From Rikenellaceae bacterium (GTDB lineage Bacteria > Bacteroidota > Bacteroidia > Bacteroidales > Rikenellaceae), in contig JAJBVQ010000149.1 in assembly GCA_020859745.1 (NCBI GenBank), forward strand, positions 1 to 17,043: 17,043 bases of DNA. Reading direction: 5' to 3'. The notes under the pieces were generated by a model. The model ran no database searches and was not told where the DNA came from. It worked only from the letters and a program-made list of their open reading frames with translations. Shown piece after piece: positions 15,438 through 17,043 of the stretch. The position numbers were made by a program, and so were the translations under genes. The number at the start of each line of letters is the position of its first letter. The first letter of the stretch is position 1.

Positions 15438-15554
15438 TGTAGGATTAATATTTAAGTTCCCGCGTGAGCGGCCAGCCCGGAGCCTCCCCCGGCGCAGGGC
15501 TGCAACCCAAAGGTCTTGCCCGCGCAGGCTCCGAGCTGAATTATTAACCCTACG
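15438..15554 (+). repeat. Direct repeat unit, copy 2, with inverted ends
   Basis: Begins TGTAGGATTAATATTT and ends AATTATTAACCCTACG, which on the minus strand reads CGTAGGGTTAATAATT, so the 117-bp unit has about 15-bp near-perfect terminal inverted repeats. Inside are TTCCCGCGTGAGCGG, related to the long arms of the larger element, and the second copy of the 37-bp block (15497-15533). Confidence 0.6.
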
Positions 15555-15693
15555 CTTAAACTTCTATTTAGATTCGGGTCGGGCGCCCGGGAGGGGCGCT
15601 TTGAGCGAAGCGAAATAGCGGGCCTCCCGAGGGGAGGCGTCCGGCCCGCCCGCTGGCGCGGAATTTATGTCAAATAATCCTACGATTTATCAC

Positions 15694-15735
15694 AAGACGG
15701 TATGCGTTGACCCACAACGCATACCGTCTTTTTTA
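15694..15735 (+). terminator. Strong intrinsic terminator upstream of dnaE
   Basis: A perfect 16-bp stem pairs 15694-15709 (AAGACGGTATGCGTTG) with 15715-15730 (CAACGCATACCGTCTT). The loop is ACCCA and TTTTTAT follows at once. It terminates plus-strand transcription entering from the ddh side, either a very long ddh 3' region or a transcript that starts inside the repeat island. On the minus strand no T-run follows. Confidence 0.9.
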
Positions 15736-15768
15736 TAGTTTGCCTTTCGCGGAGAGGCGGGAAAAAGC

Positions 15769-15776
15769 TATCTTTG
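15769..15776 (+). promoter_or_regulatory. Candidate -7 box for dnaE
   Basis: TATCTTTG is a perfect TAnnTTTG match 36 nt before the dnaE ATG and downstream of the terminator, so dnaE probably has its own promoter here. A TTTCG at about the -33 distance is only a weak match. The leader contains GGAACGGAAAAA just before the ATG. Confidence 0.55.
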
Positions 15777-15812
15777 TAAGAAACCCGTCAGGGACGGAAA
15801 GGAACGGAAAAA

Positions 15813-17043
15813 ATGGCTGAATTCACTCATTTACATGTACATACGCAATACTCCATATTGGATGGGGCGGCGGCGATTAAGAAACTGCTGGCGCGGGCCA
15901 AAGATCTGGGGATGACCTCGCTGGCCATCACCGACCACGGCAATATGTTCGGGGTGAAGGAGTTCCATAACGCTGCCCATGCGGCCGGGATCAAACCGAT
16001 CCTGGGATGCGAAGTCTATGTGGCGGCCCGCAGCCGATTCGACAAGACAGACAAGGATGACCGCAGCGGGGATCACCTGATCCTGCTGGCCAAGAATCTC
16101 ACCGGATATCATAACCTGATCAAATTGGTGTCGTACGCGTGGACGGAGGGGTTCTATTACAATCCGCGCATCGACAAGGAGCTGCTCGAAAAGTACCACG
16201 AGGGGATCATCTGCTGTTCGGCATGTTTGGGGGGAGAGATACCGCAGTGTATCATGAAGGGGGATATCGCCGGGGCGGATGCGGCGGTGAAATGGTTCCA
16301 CGGCCTGTTCGGGGACGACTACTATTTGGAATTGCAGGCCCATAGGACGGGCGATCCGGAACGGGACGCGAAGGTATATAATCACCAGGTGACGGTGAAC
16401 AAGGCGCTGCTCAAGCTGGCGGAGAAGCACGGCATCAAGTATATCGCCACGAACGACGTGCATTACATTGCGGCGGACGACGCCCCGGCACACGACCGGT
16501 TGATCTGCCTGAGTACGGGGCGCGACTTGGACGACCCCCAGCGGATGCGCTACACGGGGCAGGAGTACCTCAAGAGCTATGACGAGATGGCGGCGCTTTT
16601 CCCGGACAATCTGGAGGCGTTGGCTACCACGCAGGAGATCGTGGCCAAGATCGAGGATTACTCGCTGAGCCACAAGCCGTACATGCCGAACTTCCTGCTG
16701 CCGGACGATTTCGTGGTGGAGCTAAAGCCGCTCAAGAAGTCGATCGAGGTGGGGCTCGGCAAGATCTATAAGGATAAACCGGAGGAGCTGGACGCCATGA
16801 CGGCGCGGCTGAACGCCTGCGCTTCGGAGGCGGAGATCGGGGCGATGGACGAGCGGGTGGCGGAGCTGCTGCTGACGGCGCGGCAGTACCTCTATTTGCG
16901 GCATATCGTCTGGCAAGGGGCGGAGAAACGCTATCCGGGGAGTAAACTAACGGATGAAATCAAAGAGCGTATCGACTTCGAACTGAAAACGATCGAGTGG
17001 ATGGGGTTCCCGGGCTATTTCCTCATCGTGTGGGACTTTATCC
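15813..17043 (+). CDS. dnaE: DNA polymerase III subunit alpha, N-terminal part (3' end beyond window)
   Basis: Catalytic subunit of the replicative polymerase. 410 codons are visible of a family that is usually about 1,150-1,250 residues. The PHP domain begins at the very N-terminus: FTHLHVHTQYSILDG (4-18) with the metal-type histidines His8 and His10, AITDHGNMFGV (38-48), ILGCEVYV, CSACLGGEIP and YIATNDVHY. The visible part ends in WMGFPGYFLIVWDFI, the entry to the palm domain. There is no proofreading exonuclease insertion of the PolC type, so it is DnaE. The start ATG at 15813 follows a purine-rich leader and a good -7 box; no ATG precedes it in frame after the terminator. Confidence 0.96.
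   Translation, partial: MAEFTHLHVHTQYSILDGAAAIKKLLARAKDLGMTSLAITDHGNMFGVKEFHNAAHAAGIKPILGCEVYVAARSRFDKTDKDDRSGDHLILLAKNLTGYHNLIKLVSYAWTEGFYYNPRIDKELLEKYHEGIICCSACLGGEIPQCIMKGDIAGADAAVKWFHGLFGDDYYLELQAHRTGDPERDAKVYNHQVTVNKALLKLAEKHGIKYIATNDVHYIAADDAPAHDRLICLSTGRDLDDPQRMRYTGQEYLKSYDEMAALFPDNLEALATTQEIVAKIEDYSLSHKPYMPNFLLPDDFVVELKPLKKSIEVGLGKIYKDKPEELDAMTARLNACASEAEIGAMDERVAELLLTARQYLYLRHIVWQGAEKRYPGSKLTDEIKERIDFELKTIEWMGFPGYFLIVWDFI

Larger units (their letters stand above)
15154..15684. mobile_element. MITE-like segment with long terminal inverted repeats (tentative)
   Basis: The arms 15170-15199 and 15634-15663 are inverted repeats matching at 29 of 30 positions (TTCCGCG, then CAGCGGGCGGGC, then CGGACGCCTC; one T/C difference). 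Outside the arms both ends continue with an AT-rich stretch and then AGG(G/A)TT, read inward from each end. ATTTAT occurs directly outside on both sides (15148-15153 and 15685-15690) and could be a target duplication, although an AT-rich hexamer may match by chance and three extra bases (ACG) lie at the right. There is no transposase gene inside, so any movement would need one acting in trans. No second copy is available in this window for comparison. Confidence 0.45.
14888..15693. repeat. Repeat island between ddh and dnaE (no supported gene)
   Basis: About 800 bp with no convincing open frame, alternating GC-rich blocks and short AT-rich blocks. It contains: an inverted pair GGGTAGTTACAGCC (14942-14955) / GGCTGTAACTACCC (15270-15283); a hairpin AAAAGCC/GGCTTTT (15011-15028); an 11-bp inverted pair (15069-15079 / 15179-15189) that encloses a 15-bp perfect hairpin (15088-15127); long inverted arms (15170-15199 / 15634-15663); and related units headed by GTAGGATT at 15329 and 15439. 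GTAGG(A/G)TT occurs on the minus strand at 15553-15546 and 15683-15676. I see no tRNA, rRNA, tmRNA or RNase P hallmarks. It could be clustered MITE-like elements or a structured RNA. Confidence 0.7.

Noticed and set aside
15328..15554. A short CRISPR array
   Set aside because: There are only two clear units ~110 bp apart, the repeats are diverged and internally palindromic over long stretches, there is no regular 30-40 bp spacing, and no cas gene is nearby.
14846..15735. Known large RNAs (RNase P RNA, tmRNA, 6S, SRP RNA) as an explanation of the island
   Set aside because: I looked for the RNase P core (GAGGAAAGTCC-type), a tRNA-like end with TTCGA and CCA, and an SRP tetraloop region, and saw none. 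A covariance-model scan would settle it.

Overview
The window looks like chromosomal DNA from a GC-rich member of the Bacteroidota. An Alistipes/Rikenellaceae-type gut bacterium is my best guess, but that is inference, not a database result. The evidence is: a complete Na+-translocating NADH:quinone reductase operon; a Bacteroidota-type PurM; meso-diaminopimelate dehydrogenase; remnants of the C-terminal domain typical of Bacteroidota surface proteins (DPCPAGWRVP ... RCVRE); and TAnnTTTG-type -7 promoter boxes instead of Shine-Dalgarno-rich leaders.

Layout. 1-1544: 5' part of gyrA (minus strand, runs off the left edge). 1611-2117: start-less 3' remnant of a Fib_succ_major-type surface protein gene (plus). 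2145-9517: one minus-strand unit, purM-nqrA-nqrB-nqrC-nqrD-nqrE-nqrF, with gaps of 36 nt or less and a strong intrinsic terminator after nqrF. 9696-11243: a plus-strand alpha-helical, TPR-like protein of unknown role, divergent from purM. 11244-11828: no intact gene, but a second copy of the surface-protein remnant, apparently interrupted by about 420 bp of hairpin-rich repeat DNA. 11829-13837: a minus-strand overlapping trio, a pRiA4b ORF-3-like gene, miaA and a YgjP-type metallopeptidase gene. 13949-14845: ddh (plus). 14846-15812: almost 1 kb without a convincing gene, packed with direct and inverted repeats and closed by a near-perfect terminator. 15813-17043: 5' part of dnaE (plus, runs off the right edge).

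Most genes are housekeeping: DNA topology and replication, Na+-linked respiration, purine synthesis, tRNA modification, and lysine/peptidoglycan precursor synthesis. The unusual material lies between genes. (i) Two copies of one surface-protein 3' cassette share homology that continues past the stop codon. (ii) A mosaic repeat island between ddh and dnaE contains a roughly 530 bp segment with long terminal inverted repeats, two related units about 110 bp apart, and arms that can pair in mutually exclusive ways. It is either a decayed MITE-like cluster or a large structured RNA, and sequence alone does not decide between them.
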